A stretch of 64,000 bases of DNA from Streptomyces cellulosae (GCF_000721105.1 NZ_JOEV01000002.1:62001-126000), one strand, 5' to 3'; counted from the stretch's first letter, positions 8,023-16,387 are shown. A program made the numbers and translations. The notes: a model not told the origin generated them from the letters alone.

Positions 8023-9135
8023 TCAGGTGACGCGGCGGGCGGCGAGGATGTCCCAGTCCGCGAGCGGCGTGATCCGCACAGGCTTTCCGGTACGGGGGGC
8101 CTCGATCGCGAGTCCCGAGCCGATGTACATGCCGACGTGTTCGGGGCGGGCGGCGCTGCCGCGGGAGAAGATCAGGTCACCGGGCTTGAGTGCCTTGGGG
8201 GACACTGCCTTGCCCTCGTTGACCTGGGTGTACGTGGTGCGGGTGAGCTGGATGCCGGCGTGCTTGTACGCCTGCCGGGTCAGGGAGCTGCAGTCGCAGC
8301 GGCCCATCGGGTCGGGGCCGTGCGGCGCGGTGCAGGTGCCGCCCCACTGGTACATCGTCCCGAGCTGCGCCATCGCCCAGGCGATCGCCTTGCGCGCCTT
8401 CGGATCGGCGTCCTTCGGGATCGAGTAGCCCTTCGGAACCGACCCTTCCGGGATGGTGCCGTACCTGGAGCCGTCCTCGGCCGCCGCACAGGACGCGGTA
8501 CTGGAGGTGGTGTTCGTCTCGCTGGTGTCCTGGTCGGCTTCGGGGAAGGTCGCGGCGATCGCCTTCTGGAGGGCGGTCGCCAGCTCCTCCCAGTCGGTGT
8601 AGGCGTCGGGGTAGCCGGAGCGCTGGACCTTCTGCGCGGCCTGGGCGACGGTCAGCTGCTGCCAACCGTCCACCGCGAGCAGGTGCTTGTAGAACTGTTC
8701 GCTCGCGTAGACGGGGTCGTGGATCTCCGTAGCGGTGCCCCAACCCTGGCTCGGCCGTTGCTGGAACAGACCCAGCGAGTCGCGGTCGCCAGAGTTCAGG
8801 TTGCGCAGCCGTGATTCCTGCATCGCGGTGGCGAGCGCGATGATCTGCCCCTTCTTAGGCACGTGGAGGTCGATCCCGGTGGCCACGATCGTGCGGGCGT
8901 TGGGGATCTGTTCGGGCAGGGACAGGCCCTCGACGTGCACGTCCTTGGCGGTCGCACCGTTGAGGATCTTGGTGACCTGCTCGACGACCGTGTCGGTGTC
9001 GACGTCGCCCACGCAGCTGAAGGACGAGTAGGTGGTCTGCGCGGCCTCGCTGCCGGTGGCCATCAGCATGGCCGTGCCGGCGAGGAGGAGAGGAGAGAGG
9101 ACGAAGACGCCGATGCCGGCGGCCACGCCCTTCAA
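8023..9135 (-). CDS. Bifunctional wall hydrolase with lytic-transglycosylase-like and NlpC/P60 domains
   Basis: 370 residues. An N-terminal membrane or signal segment (about 5-28) is followed by a lysozyme-like domain (about 90-185; AMQESRLRNLNSGDRDSLGLFQQRPSQGWG, where the Glu of MQES is the likely catalytic residue). A Ser/Thr linker (about 200-216) leads to an NlpC/P60 domain (about 245-370) with Cys282 in CDCSSLT and His333 in EHVGMYIG. This two-domain type is the VirB1/TcpG-like enzyme that opens peptidoglycan for the mating channel. It is the first gene of the minus-strand operon. The promoter probably lies in 9136-9330. Confidence 0.9.
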   Translation of the reverse strand: MKGVAAGIGVFVLSPLLLAGTAMLMATGSEAAQTTYSSFSCVGDVDTDTVVEQVTKILNGATAKDVHVEGLSLPEQIPNARTIVATGIDLHVPKKGQIIALATAMQESRLRNLNSGDRDSLGLFQQRPSQGWGTATEIHDPVYASEQFYKHLLAVDGWQQLTVAQAAQKVQRSGYPDAYTDWEELATALQKAIAATFPEADQDTSETNTTSSTASCAAAEDGSRYGTIPEGSVPKGYSIPKDADPKARKAIAWAMAQLGTMYQWGGTCTAPHGPDPMGRCDCSSLTRQAYKHAGIQLTRTTYTQVNEGKAVSPKALKPGDLIFSRGSAARPEHVGMYIGSGLAIEAPRTGKPVRITPLADWDILAARRVT

Positions 9136-9252
9136 TCGGGGACGCCTCCCGGGCGGACGTCACGGGCCGGAGACCGGTGCGCGGGCAGGGGAGGGTAGAG
9201 CGATGTCACAACGAAGTCCTTGGTGAAGTCCCGGCGGCGCGTGCGTCGTTGA

Positions 9253-9320
9253 GGAAAGGACGCTACGGCCGGGTGGTGGGTAAATCGGGGGCCCAGGTGC
9301 ACGTGCGCGAGTTGCCGCTC
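9253..9320 (+). other. Block conserved with 48247-48337 (possible leader ORF or regulatory region)
   Basis: GGAAAGGAC (9253-9261), GGTGGGTAAATC (9275-9286) and GAGTTGCCGCTC (9309-9320) recur in the same order at 48247, 48268 and 48326, with GAGTTACCGCTC in the last. Read as protein, both give VGKS ... VRELPL with synonymous differences, and both have a ribosome-site-like GGAAAGGA in front. Both copies lie just upstream of a divergent minus-strand operon. Either a short conserved peptide or a shared control region would explain this. Confidence 0.4.
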
Positions 9321-9438
9321 GCGCTGGCGCAGAGGCGTCGGGTCAGGTGTGCCAGGACATGGGGATACCTCCACGAAGGCAGGGGCGGGGATGCGCCATC
9401 GGCGTGGTCCGCCGGGCAGTTCCAAAACACTAAGGGCG

Positions 9439-9517
9439 GATCCCCGGTTGCCGAAATCGTCTCTGATCAAGGCTCTATTTCGGGGTTTTCGGCGGCGATA
9501 GCGCTCAACCGGGGATC
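9439..9517. promoter_or_regulatory. Operator-like inverted pair upstream of the methyltransferase
   Basis: GATCCCCGGTT (9439-9449) and its exact reverse complement AACCGGGGATC (9507-9517) are 57 bases apart. They match the arms of the compact palindromes at 10501 and 14504. ATAGC stands just before the second arm, as it does before the other two copies. I infer a binding site for the same regulator, controlling the methyltransferase gene. Confidence 0.5.
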
Positions 9518-9660
9518 GTGCCCTACAGTTTTGTCTCCTCCCCTCGCCCCGCCGCTGCGCGGCCCGCAGTGCCTTCCTGCCCGCATTCGGTCCCGCGGGT
9601 TATCCAGGCGGGCCGGAGCGTCTCTCCCTCACCTCACCCGACCCGAATTGGGGTATCTCT

Positions 9661-10416
9661 TTGCCTTTTTCCCTGCACCAGGGCGACGCGCTCGGCGTCC
9701 TCGCCGAACTGCCGGACGACTGCGTCGACTCCGTCATCACCGACCCGCCGTACAACAGCGGCGGGCGAACGGCCAAGGAGCGCACCTCCCGCAGCGCGAA
9801 GCAGAAGTACACCTCCGCCGACGCAGGTCACGAACTGCCGGACTTCACCGGCGAGAACATGGATCAGCGGTCGTACGGCTTCTGGCTGACCCAGATCATG
9901 ACCGAGGCACACCGGCTCACCAAGGTCGGCGGCACGGCGCTGCTGTTCACCGACTGGCGGCAGCTGCCGATCACCACGGATGCCATCCAGGCCGCCGGCT
10001 GGCTCTGGCGGGGCGTGCTCGCCTGGCACAAGCCGCAGGCCCGCCCCCAGAAGGGACGTTTCACCCAGAACTGCGAATTCGTCGTCTGGGCGTCCAACGG
10101 GCCGATCGACGCCGCCCGCAATCCCGTGTACCTGCCCGGCCTGTACAGCGCCTCGCAGCCGTCGGGCAAGAGTCGGCAGCACATCACGCAGAAGCCCGTC
10201 TCCGTCATGCGTGAGCTGGTGCAGATCTCCCCGCCCGGCGGCACGGTGCTCGACTTCACCTGCGGCTCGGGCTCGACGGGAGTCGCGGCCCTGCTGGAGG
10301 GCCGTGATTTCATCGGCGTCGAGAAGACCAAGCACTACGCCGAGATAGCCGCCGCCCGGCTCACCGAAACGCTGCAACAGACCTTGTCACAGGACGACTT
10401 GACCCTCACGTCCTGA
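9661..10416 (+). CDS. DNA methyltransferase, beta class (N6-adenine/N4-cytosine type)
   Basis: 251 residues from a TTG start. Motif IV, DPPY, is at residues 28-31 near the N-terminus, and the SAM-binding motif FTCGSGS is at about 199-205, so the order is catalytic then SAM, as in beta-class enzymes. The region between (LIKVGGTALLFTDWRQ, then LAWHKP) fits the N6_N4 MTase fold. The length is normal for a solitary methylase. No restriction gene is adjacent. A nuclease-like gene lies 28 kb away. It could protect the element, modify host DNA or act as an anti-restriction factor. An operator-like site lies upstream. Confidence 0.85.
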   Translation: MPFSLHQGDALGVLAELPDDCVDSVITDPPYNSGGRTAKERTSRSAKQKYTSADAGHELPDFTGENMDQRSYGFWLTQIMTEAHRLTKVGGTALLFTDWRQLPITTDAIQAAGWLWRGVLAWHKPQARPQKGRFTQNCEFVVWASNGPIDAARNPVYLPGLYSASQPSGKSRQHITQKPVSVMRELVQISPPGGTVLDFTCGSGSTGVAALLEGRDFIGVEKTKHYAEIAAARLTETLQQTLSQDDLTLTS

Positions 10417-10500
10417 GCCCTGTTGTGCAGCGCGGTACGGCCTGTGGTGTGTGGCCAGTCATGCCATGGCCGTGCCGCGCGGGGCGTTATAGCAGCAAAG

Positions 10501-10531
10501 TCCCGGTTACCGAAACCGGGGATTCTCCGGA
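10501..10531. promoter_or_regulatory. Palindromic operator upstream of the DUF4913 gene
   Basis: CCCGGTT-ACCGA-AACCGGG followed by GATTCTCCGGA. A 30-bp stretch from 10502 is identical to one beginning at 14508. TTATAGCAGC just upstream looks like a -10 region, so a protein bound here would block transcription start. Confidence 0.6.
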
Positions 10532-10585
10532 TGGTTTGAGCCGCAATTCACGCCCAACGGCCGCGGCTCAAGGAGGCCCCTTTTC

Positions 10586-11236
10586 GTGCCTGAATCCATA
10601 AACTCCCCGGAGGGCGGGGAGACGGAACCGGTCCGGCTGCCGGAGTCCGATCTGGAGAGCATTGAGGCGAGCGTCCGCAAACTGCTGGACCAATCTGCCG
10701 AGCAGGCCCGCCAGCTCGACAGCCTCGCCTCCACACCGCCGCCCACGGACTCACCGTTCGGCGCCTTCGGCATGCCGGGGTTCGCGGGCCTGCCGCCGCA
10801 GCCCGCCCCGGCGGAGCCTCGCCCGATCCTGGAGCTGGAGGGCGAGGAGTACGAAGACGAACTCGACGCGCTGTCGGACTGGGTGGATGACTTCCTCGTC
10901 CGGGTCTACGGGGCGGAGGTCACCACCGCCGCCCCGTGGTGCGAGCAGTGGCAGGAACACGCCGACGTCGTCGCCTGGCTCCACGCCCTGTGGCTGGCCT
11001 ACCAGCAGCACAAGGATCCCGAGGCCGGTCTGTCCGGCCTGTTCGTCTGGCACCGGGACTTCCTCACCCACGCCATGGCCACGGTCAGGGCTGCCGGCGG
11101 GCCGCTGTCCGCGTGCATGACCGATCCGGACCGACCCGCCCACCGCCTGCTGCCCGGCCCGCCGCCATCGAGTCGGACCACCGCCGAAACCGCAGAGTCA
11201 GAGGAGAACGGCGCACCCGGCCAGGGGGCCGGATGA
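10586..11236 (+). CDS. DUF4913 domain protein
   Basis: GTG start with a strong AAGGAGG about 11 bases upstream. 216 residues. An acidic, Pro-rich N-terminus (1-85) is followed by the DUF4913 region (about 90-190), with WVDDFLVRVYG, WCEQWQEHADVVAWLHALWLAYQ and the conserved SGLFVWHRDFLTHAM segment. The family is common on Streptomyces plasmids and integrative elements and has no known activity. It is the first gene of a long coupled run; the next gene starts inside its stop codon (ATGA). The palindromic operator lies 55-85 bp upstream. Confidence 0.75.
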   Translation: MPESINSPEGGETEPVRLPESDLESIEASVRKLLDQSAEQARQLDSLASTPPPTDSPFGAFGMPGFAGLPPQPAPAEPRPILELEGEEYEDELDALSDWVDDFLVRVYGAEVTTAAPWCEQWQEHADVVAWLHALWLAYQQHKDPEAGLSGLFVWHRDFLTHAMATVRAAGGPLSACMTDPDRPAHRLLPGPPPSSRTTAETAESEENGAPGQGAG

Positions 11237-11718
11237 GCGGCCACGACCGGCCCGCCTTCGGTCTGTCCTTCGACCCGCGCGCCCTGACCGACCTTCTCCA
11301 GGCCCCCAGCGACATCCGCGACCTGGCGCTCGCCCAGCTCCAGGACGTCGTCAACGCCCGCCTGTTCGGCGCCAAACTCACCCGCGATCTCGCCGGATGC
11401 CGCAAGGTCTACGTCGATCACCGCAATGCGTGGCGCATCGTTTACGCCCAGCGGCCGGCGCCTGCCAACTCCACGCACACCACCGAGATCCACGTCGTGG
11501 TCGTACGCCCGCGGGAGGCGCACGACGTGTACGACACCGCCCGCGCCCGCCTCGGCATCACCCGACGGCCCCTGGGCGAGCGCACCCACGCGGCCCGCAC
11601 CCGCTCGCCGCAGCTGGGAGCGCGCCAGCCCATCCCCAAGCCAGGACCACCGCCCTACGCGATGCCCGGCCTTCCCCGACCCGCACTGCCCCCGACCCTG
11701 AAGGGCCCCGTTCGTTGA
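11233..11718 (+). CDS. RelE/ParE-superfamily-like protein
   Basis: 161 residues from ATG 11233, overlapping the upstream stop. Residues about 8-115 follow the RelE/ParE pattern: FDPRALTDLLQ, then LAGCRKVYVDHRNAWRIVY, then EIHVVVVRPREAHDVYDTARARL. The basic residues in the beta-sheet (CRKVYVD, WRIVY) are the usual substrate-contact positions. The C-terminal about 45 residues are Pro-rich and extra. No classic antitoxin gene is next to it; its coupled partner is the DUF4913 protein. It may be a toxin-like RNase or just the fold. Confidence 0.6.
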   Translation: MSGHDRPAFGLSFDPRALTDLLQAPSDIRDLALAQLQDVVNARLFGAKLTRDLAGCRKVYVDHRNAWRIVYAQRPAPANSTHTTEIHVVVVRPREAHDVYDTARARLGITRRPLGERTHAARTRSPQLGARQPIPKPGPPPYAMPGLPRPALPPTLKGPVR

Positions 11719-12449
11719 CGCAGTTCCCCACCCTGATCGACCAGGTCGCCGCCGCCGTACTGGCGCCGGCCGATGTCTCCGAGAACCCGCACCACCGCGC
11801 CATCGTCGATGTGTTCGTCGAGATCCAGGACCTCGACCGGCAGCTCGCCGCCCTGTCCGGCGCCGACCGTCTCGCCCACGTCAGTGCCACCGAGCAGCTC
11901 GGCACGCTCACCGACCTGCTGATCGAACGCATGGCAGCCGGAGCCGAGTTGAGCGCGCTGCTGTCCACCTCCTGCTGCTGTGAGGCTGCGTACGAGCCCG
12001 CACCGCCCAGCGAGTACGAGCCGGTGGAGGACGAAGAGCCCGACTTCGATCAGGACCTCGATCCCGACTTCGAGGGCTTCGACGACTTCGAGGATCTGGA
12101 GGGTCCCGACGACCTCGAAGGCTTCGACGGCCTCCACGAGGCCACGTGCGAGGAGTTCCTGACCTGCCCGAGGCGGCCGAGGACGATTGTCCACGCCTGC
12201 CTTGACATCTTCGACGTCCTGGGTGCAGCAGAGTATGTGAGCACCGCGGAGCTGGTCGCGCGCCTGCGCGAGCTGCCCGGCGAGGCCGATGGACGCTGGC
12301 GCTACGCCGACCTCACCCCGGTCCGCCTCGCTCTGCTCCTGCGCCCCTACGGCGTCCAGTCCCGCAAGCCGCGCAACGTCGACGGCAGCCGCTACCGGGC
12401 CTACCGGCGCGGCGACCTGCAGGCCGCCCGCCCGGACTGCTCCTGCTGA
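11715..12449 (+). CDS. Acidic protein with C-terminal DNA-binding-like module
   Basis: 244 residues from TTG 11715, which overlaps the previous stop as TTGA. N-terminal helical part (1-85), then a very acidic repeat-like stretch (about 98-135, rich in DFEGFDD and DLEG), then a C-terminal module (about 150-240) with YVSTAELVARLRELPGE, WRYADLTPVRLALLLRPYGVQ and KPRNVDGSRYRAYRR. That module resembles the C-terminal part of DUF3631-type proteins. The acidic linker may mimic DNA or bind a partner. Function not known. Confidence 0.6.
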   Translation: MTQFPTLIDQVAAAVLAPADVSENPHHRAIVDVFVEIQDLDRQLAALSGADRLAHVSATEQLGTLTDLLIERMAAGAELSALLSTSCCCEAAYEPAPPSEYEPVEDEEPDFDQDLDPDFEGFDDFEDLEGPDDLEGFDGLHEATCEEFLTCPRRPRTIVHACLDIFDVLGAAEYVSTAELVARLRELPGEADGRWRYADLTPVRLALLLRPYGVQSRKPRNVDGSRYRAYRRGDLQAARPDCSC

Positions 12450-12478
12450 CTCACCCCGCCCTCGCGCGTACGCACCCG

Positions 12479-12952
12479 GTGACGGCGGCGGACTGGGACC
12501 TGGTCGCCGCCTTCCACGCGCAGTGTTCCGAACAGAACCTGCTGCGCCGCTGGGGCCGAACCCGCCTCACGCCCCGCGACCTGACGCGGCTGCTCGTCCA
12601 GGCGCAGTGCTGGATCGGACTCGACGCTCACGAGCGGCCACTGGCCCTCCTCTGCGTCGGGCCCGTCAGCCGGGAGCCGGGCGTCGTCGACCTCGGACTG
12701 CAAGTCGCCGACGACCACCACCGCCGCGGCATCGGAACGGCCTTGGCCCGGCAGGCGGCCCGGATCGCCCGCACGCGCGGGGCACACACCCTCACCGCGT
12801 TCACGCAGGCGTCCAACGCGCCGATGCTCCGGCTCCTGGAGCGTCTGGGGCCCACCCGGCGCACCCGCGACGGCCCCTACGTCGAGGTCCGCATCGCCCT
12901 GGACGCGTGCGCCTCGGACACTCTCCCGCACACAAGAACCGCTCCGACATGA
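12479..12952 (+). CDS. GNAT-family N-acetyltransferase
   Basis: 157 residues from GTG 12479. The acetyl-CoA loop is HHRRGIGTALARQAARIAR (about residues 82-100), preceded by the strand GVVDLGLQV and followed by the helix and strand NAPMLRLLERLGPTRR, the typical GNAT order. A CTG at 12446 overlapping the preceding stop would add 11 residues and fits the overlap habit of this region, so the start is uncertain. Substrate unknown. Confidence 0.75.
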   Translation: MTAADWDLVAAFHAQCSEQNLLRRWGRTRLTPRDLTRLLVQAQCWIGLDAHERPLALLCVGPVSREPGVVDLGLQVADDHHRRGIGTALARQAARIARTRGAHTLTAFTQASNAPMLRLLERLGPTRRTRDGPYVEVRIALDACASDTLPHTRTAPT

Positions 12953-12994
12953 GCTCACCCCCCCGCGCCCTCGCCCGACCGCCACCCGCGCACC

Positions 12995-13639
12995 GTGCTC
13001 GACCACCGGATCGAGACGGCCGCAGGTTGCAGCATCGAGAAGCTGTGGCGGCACCGCGAGGCCGGTCTCCTCGACGCACCGCACTCGGCCCTGGCGGACG
13101 CCCACCGCGACCTCGTCCGGGCCGAGCGGAACGTCACCTTCCACCGCGCCCGTCTCGCCCGCCTGGTGTCCGGCGAATTGCCCGTCGATCAGGCGCTGTT
13201 GGCCCGGATCGAGCGCACGGTTGACCAGCTCGCGCACGCCATCGACGAGCGCGACACCGAGCAGGCCAAGGCCACCGCCGCGCTGGAGCCGATCGAGGCC
13301 GCCGCCCCGCGAAGAGCGCCACGGCAGGTGCCGACGAAAGACTTCGCTGCCCTGCTCGCCATCGCCCAGGGCGCCAAGCTCCACGAGAACCTCGTCACCC
13401 ACCGGCTCGCCGTGGCCACCCCCTCCCGCACCCGCATCTCCTACACCCAGCTGCAGCGCCTGCAGGCGAGCGGCCTCGTGGACCGTGACACCTCCCACCC
13501 AGTGCACGCCGGCCAGCCCGTCACCCTCACCGACGCCGGCCGGGCCGTCCTTGCCGCCCCGCGCCCCGCAGGCCCGCCCGGCACGACGCCGTCGCCCCGG
13601 CCAGCGTCATCACGCGCTCCCGCACACCTGCGTCGCTGA
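12995..13639 (+). CDS. Helical plus winged-helix protein (paralogue family, member 1)
   Basis: 214 residues. The only start in frame after the upstream stop is GTG 12995; no clear ribosome site is visible. The N-terminal about 100 residues are helical and match the small proteins at 15061, 15513 and 15968 (LVRAERNVTFHRARLARL, then AIDERDTEQAKATAAL). Residues about 112-190 form a winged-helix (AALLAIAQGAKLHENLVTHRL, then TQLQRLQASGLVDRD, then VTLTDAGRAVL). Likely a DNA-binding regulator with a dimerising helical domain; inference from the pattern. Confidence 0.6.
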   Translation: MLDHRIETAAGCSIEKLWRHREAGLLDAPHSALADAHRDLVRAERNVTFHRARLARLVSGELPVDQALLARIERTVDQLAHAIDERDTEQAKATAALEPIEAAAPRRAPRQVPTKDFAALLAIAQGAKLHENLVTHRLAVATPSRTRISYTQLQRLQASGLVDRDTSHPVHAGQPVTLTDAGRAVLAAPRPAGPPGTTPSPRPASSRAPAHLRR

Positions 13640-13695
13640 ACAGCTCAACACGCCCTGCCCACGGCGCCCATGGCGTCGTCGCACCGAAAGAACCG

Positions 13696-14418
13696 ATGCC
13701 CACCTCCGAACCGGATTTCCGCCTCGACGGATATGAGGCCGTCAACGACCACGTCGCCGACCAGTTCTGGCAGCACATCACCATCGAGCAGGACATGCTC
13801 ACCCTGCTGGCCGAGCACCACACCGAGGATGGCGAGCACAGCTTCTACGTGATGCACAACCGCGCCGTCACCTGGGGCATCCCCGGGGAACCGCAGCTGA
13901 TCGCCCTGCACCTCAAACGCGACTCGGCGGCGCGCACCTTCCGCTTCACGCACAAGGAACTGCCGCTGCCGTCCATGGCCCAGTCCTGGCTGATCGCCCG
14001 CGGCTGCCCCGAGGACAAGATCCTCCTGCCCGACGGCATGGGCACCACACCCGCTAACCAGGCCACGCGCGCCCTGGAGAAGCGACTGCGCAGCGACGGC
14101 GACCATTTCGCCCTGCTGACCAGCTACACGCACGACGCCGAGCCGATGGAGACCACCGTGCTGCTGCGCGCCATCGACGAGAAGGCGCCACTGCCGTTCC
14201 GGGTCCTGCTCGAAGAGGTCGACACCGACGCGTGGACGCACACCCTGTGCGAGGGCGCCTTCGCCACCTTCGAGGCAGCCACCCAGTGGTGGGAAGCGCA
14301 CTGGAACGGCGAGGCGATCCCGCTGCCGGCCGCATCACCGCCAGCCCGCCACACCACCGCTCCGGGTGTCCCCGCTCTGCCCGCGCGCCACGCTCCACCG
14401 CGCGGTCCGAGCCGCTGA
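13696..14418 (+). CDS. Hypothetical protein of the accessory region (240 aa)
   Basis: ATG 13696. The first about 205 residues look globular (aromatic-rich, with DQFWQHITIEQDMLTLLAEHH and TQWWEAHWNGEAIPLP), then a Pro/Ala-rich tail. No signal peptide, membrane helix or recognised motif. It is preceded by a short gap after the winged-helix paralogue and is the last gene before the operator and promoter of the SH3-like gene. Confidence 0.6.
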   Translation: MPTSEPDFRLDGYEAVNDHVADQFWQHITIEQDMLTLLAEHHTEDGEHSFYVMHNRAVTWGIPGEPQLIALHLKRDSAARTFRFTHKELPLPSMAQSWLIARGCPEDKILLPDGMGTTPANQATRALEKRLRSDGDHFALLTSYTHDAEPMETTVLLRAIDEKAPLPFRVLLEEVDTDAWTHTLCEGAFATFEAATQWWEAHWNGEAIPLPAASPPARHTTAPGVPALPARHAPPRGPSR

Positions 14419-14503
14419 ATTCGCGGCTACCCACCGGCTTTCCCCTTCCCCGCTCGGTGAAATGCCAGCTGCCCTGAGCTGGGCGGCGCGGAACATAGCA
14501 CGC

Positions 14504-14537
14504 AATCCCCGGTTACCGAAACCGGGGATTCTCCGGA
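14504..14537. promoter_or_regulatory. Palindromic operator upstream of the SH3-like gene
   Basis: Arms AATCCCCGGTT (14504-14514) and AACCGGGGATT (14520-14530) are perfect 11-bp inverted repeats with loop ACCGA, then CTCCGGA. It is the best of three related sites (9439, 10501, 14504). CATAGCAC directly upstream resembles the -10 seen at 10501. Confidence 0.65.
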
Positions 14538-14617
14538 CTCTTGTTCTCGGCCCGCACGGCATCAGCCCGGGTTTATTTCCGCATTCCCTTCCCCGTTTCC
14601 ATGGAGGTCAATTCCCC

Positions 14618-14944
14618 ATGCGCACCAGCCGCATAGCCGTCTCCGCCGCCGTTCTCGGCGCGCTCGCTCTCCCGCTCGTCTCCATCCCCACAGCCAGTGC
14701 TGCACCCGCCGTCAGCAGCTGCTCGGCAAAGCCGCTCCCGTACAAGGTGCACGCGAAGGCTGTGACGATCCGCTCCAAGGCGTCCTCCAAGTCCACGGCG
14801 CTCGGCGTGCTCTACCGCAGCCACAAGTTCACCGTCCACAAGAGCAGCGGGAACTGGCGCTACATCACGGACAAGACCACCGGCGTAAAGGGGTGGGTGT
14901 CCGGAACGTACGTCTACCGCGACACTGCCATGTGCCTGGACTAG
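14618..14944 (+). CDS. Secreted SH3-like protein
   Basis: ATG 14618 with ATGGAGG upstream. 108 residues: signal peptide with cleavage after ASA (about residue 28), then an SH3-like domain (KVHAKAVTIRSKASSKSTALGVLYRSHKFTVHK..., ending GVKGWVSGTYVY) and two Cys (about 34 and 106). It is the plus-strand counterpart of the 7517-7882 gene product. It probably binds the cell wall outside the membrane. It has its own operator, so it may be switched separately from the transfer operon. Confidence 0.75.
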   Translation: MRTSRIAVSAAVLGALALPLVSIPTASAAPAVSSCSAKPLPYKVHAKAVTIRSKASSKSTALGVLYRSHKFTVHKSSGNWRYITDKTTGVKGWVSGTYVYRDTAMCLD

Positions 14945-15060
14945 CAGACCAGCCCGCAATTCCCCTAGCCGACATCCGAGTTCGCGGACCGCTCCCGCAC
15001 GGACCGGATTCGCAGTGCATTTTTCCCGCCCCCGAACTAGCGAATGAATGGAGCCTCTCC

Positions 15061-15516
15061 GTGCCCGAGTTCAGCGAGGACGTGATGGGCGTCGTCACCG
15101 AGCGGATCGAGGACCGCTTCCAGATGCCTCTCGCCGATCTACGCCGGGCGGTTCAGGCGGCACCACAGGCCAACCTCGATGCCACCAGTGTCGTGCACTG
15201 GTACGACCTGCTCGTCGAAACACAGGACGCACTCGGCACCGCGGAGGACGCGCTCGTCGAGGCGCTTGGCACCCAGCCGGGCGAACTCGACGACGACGTC
15301 ATGGAGTTGGCGCACCAGGTCAACGCCGCTGTCACCGCACGTGACGGTCGCGTGATGGTCGTGAACCACCTCCTCGACCCCCTCGCCCCTGGCAAGCGCG
15401 GGCCGGGCGCCTGGCGTGGTGCTGGCCCCGCCGCGCGCCGTGCTCCGGCGCTGCCCACCTCGGCATCCGCGCTGCCCAGCGAGCGGAGTATCCCGACGCG
15501 GGGGGTGACGCGATGA
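15061..15516 (+). CDS. Small helical protein (paralogue family, member 2)
   Basis: GTG 15061 with GGAG about 10 bases upstream; 151 residues. Shares with the 15968 product VTERIEDRFQMPLADLRRAV (there IIAQRIEALYERPLGELEAL) and the second block VMELAHQVNAAVTARDGRVMVVNHLL. Basic Ala/Pro/Arg tail. No catalytic motif. Ends in an ATGA overlap with the next gene. Confidence 0.6.
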   Translation: MPEFSEDVMGVVTERIEDRFQMPLADLRRAVQAAPQANLDATSVVHWYDLLVETQDALGTAEDALVEALGTQPGELDDDVMELAHQVNAAVTARDGRVMVVNHLLDPLAPGKRGPGAWRGAGPAARRAPALPTSASALPSERSIPTRGVTR

Positions 15517-15956
15517 GCGTCATCGACAAACCCACCAGTCGCGACACCGCGCTGGAGGAGGCGTTCGGTGCCTCCGTCGCCGAGCTGTATGCGCAGGCAG
15601 CCCACCTTGAGGTCTGCGCCGCACTCCACCGCGCGCTGGAACTGCGCAGCTTTCTCGCGGTCGCCGAGGAACAGGTCGTCCGCGTACGTGATCGCGTCCA
15701 CGCCTCAATGTCCTGCGACCGCGACCTGGGCGACCTGTCCGCCGAGGACCTGCGCTGGGACGCCCAGTGGCTGGAAGCGGCCCTGGCTGGCCGGGACGGC
15801 TACGTCGCCGCCCTCGACGACCTCCTGCGGACCATGCCCGCTCCCGATCAACGCCCCGTGCAGCCGGTGCAGTTCGCCCCACCGAAAATCACCGCCACTG
15901 CTCCACCCGCCCCGACAACCCACCGTGCCGGGGCGGCGCGAACTCGACGCCCCTGA
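15513..15956 (+). CDS. Small helical protein (paralogue family, member 3)
   Basis: 147 residues from ATG 15513. Same two-helix-block plan (ALHRALELRSFLAVAEEQVVRVRD, then LEAALAGRDGYVAALDDLLRTM) followed by a Pro/Thr-rich tail. Coupled to the previous gene by ATGA. Function unknown; the family likeness suggests duplication. Confidence 0.6.
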   Translation: MSVIDKPTSRDTALEEAFGASVAELYAQAAHLEVCAALHRALELRSFLAVAEEQVVRVRDRVHASMSCDRDLGDLSAEDLRWDAQWLEAALAGRDGYVAALDDLLRTMPAPDQRPVQPVQFAPPKITATAPPAPTTHRAGAARTRRP

Positions 15957-15967
15957 AAGTCCGCCGA

Positions 15968-16387
15968 TTGCCCCAGCCCGACACGGCCCACGCCATCTCC
16001 GAGATCATCGCCCAGCGCATCGAGGCGCTATACGAACGGCCGCTCGGTGAGCTCGAAGCGCTCGCCGACAGCACCCCCGATGCCACCCTGCTCGCCGCGC
16101 TCACCGGCAGTCACAGCGATGTGGCGCTCGCTGAGCGCAACATCGCCTTCCAGCTGGAAAGGCTGCGCGAACTTATCGCTCCTGAGCGGGAGATCGGCCG
16201 TTTTGCTGCCGGTCACATCGTCGACTGCGCCCGCCGCATCGCCGAGTCCGTCGCCGCCCGCGACGCCTACGCCAAGAACACCGGCGCGGTCCTGGCAGGA
16301 CTGCGCCGCGCACCGGCTCCCGACACCCCACCGCCGACTGCGCCCGTACCTGCCGCCCCGGCGACCGCGGCCTCCCGCACCCGCTGA
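15968..16387 (+). CDS. Small helical protein (paralogue family, member 4; TTG start)
   Basis: Start set at TTG 15968, the first start after the upstream stop. 139 residues with SDVALAERNIAFQLERLREL matching member 1 (HRDLVRAERNVTFHRARLARL) and SVAARDAYAKNTGAVLAGL matching the ARD motif of members 2 and 3. The tail is Pro/Ala-rich. The gene lies directly before the HxlR-type regulators. Confidence 0.6.
   Translation: MPQPDTAHAISEIIAQRIEALYERPLGELEALADSTPDATLLAALTGSHSDVALAERNIAFQLERLRELIAPEREIGRFAAGHIVDCARRIAESVAARDAYAKNTGAVLAGLRRAPAPDTPPPTAPVPAAPATAASRTR

Noticed and set aside
9177-10214. A 345-residue plus-strand protein overlapping the methyltransferase
   Set aside because: Only the first part (VGKS...RELPL) has any comparison partner; the rest overlaps the operator and the methylase in another frame.
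12289-13224. ATG 12949 giving a protein after the GNAT gene
   Set aside because: Its frame is Arg/Pro-rich shadow; the helical plus winged-helix product lies in the frame of GTG 12995.
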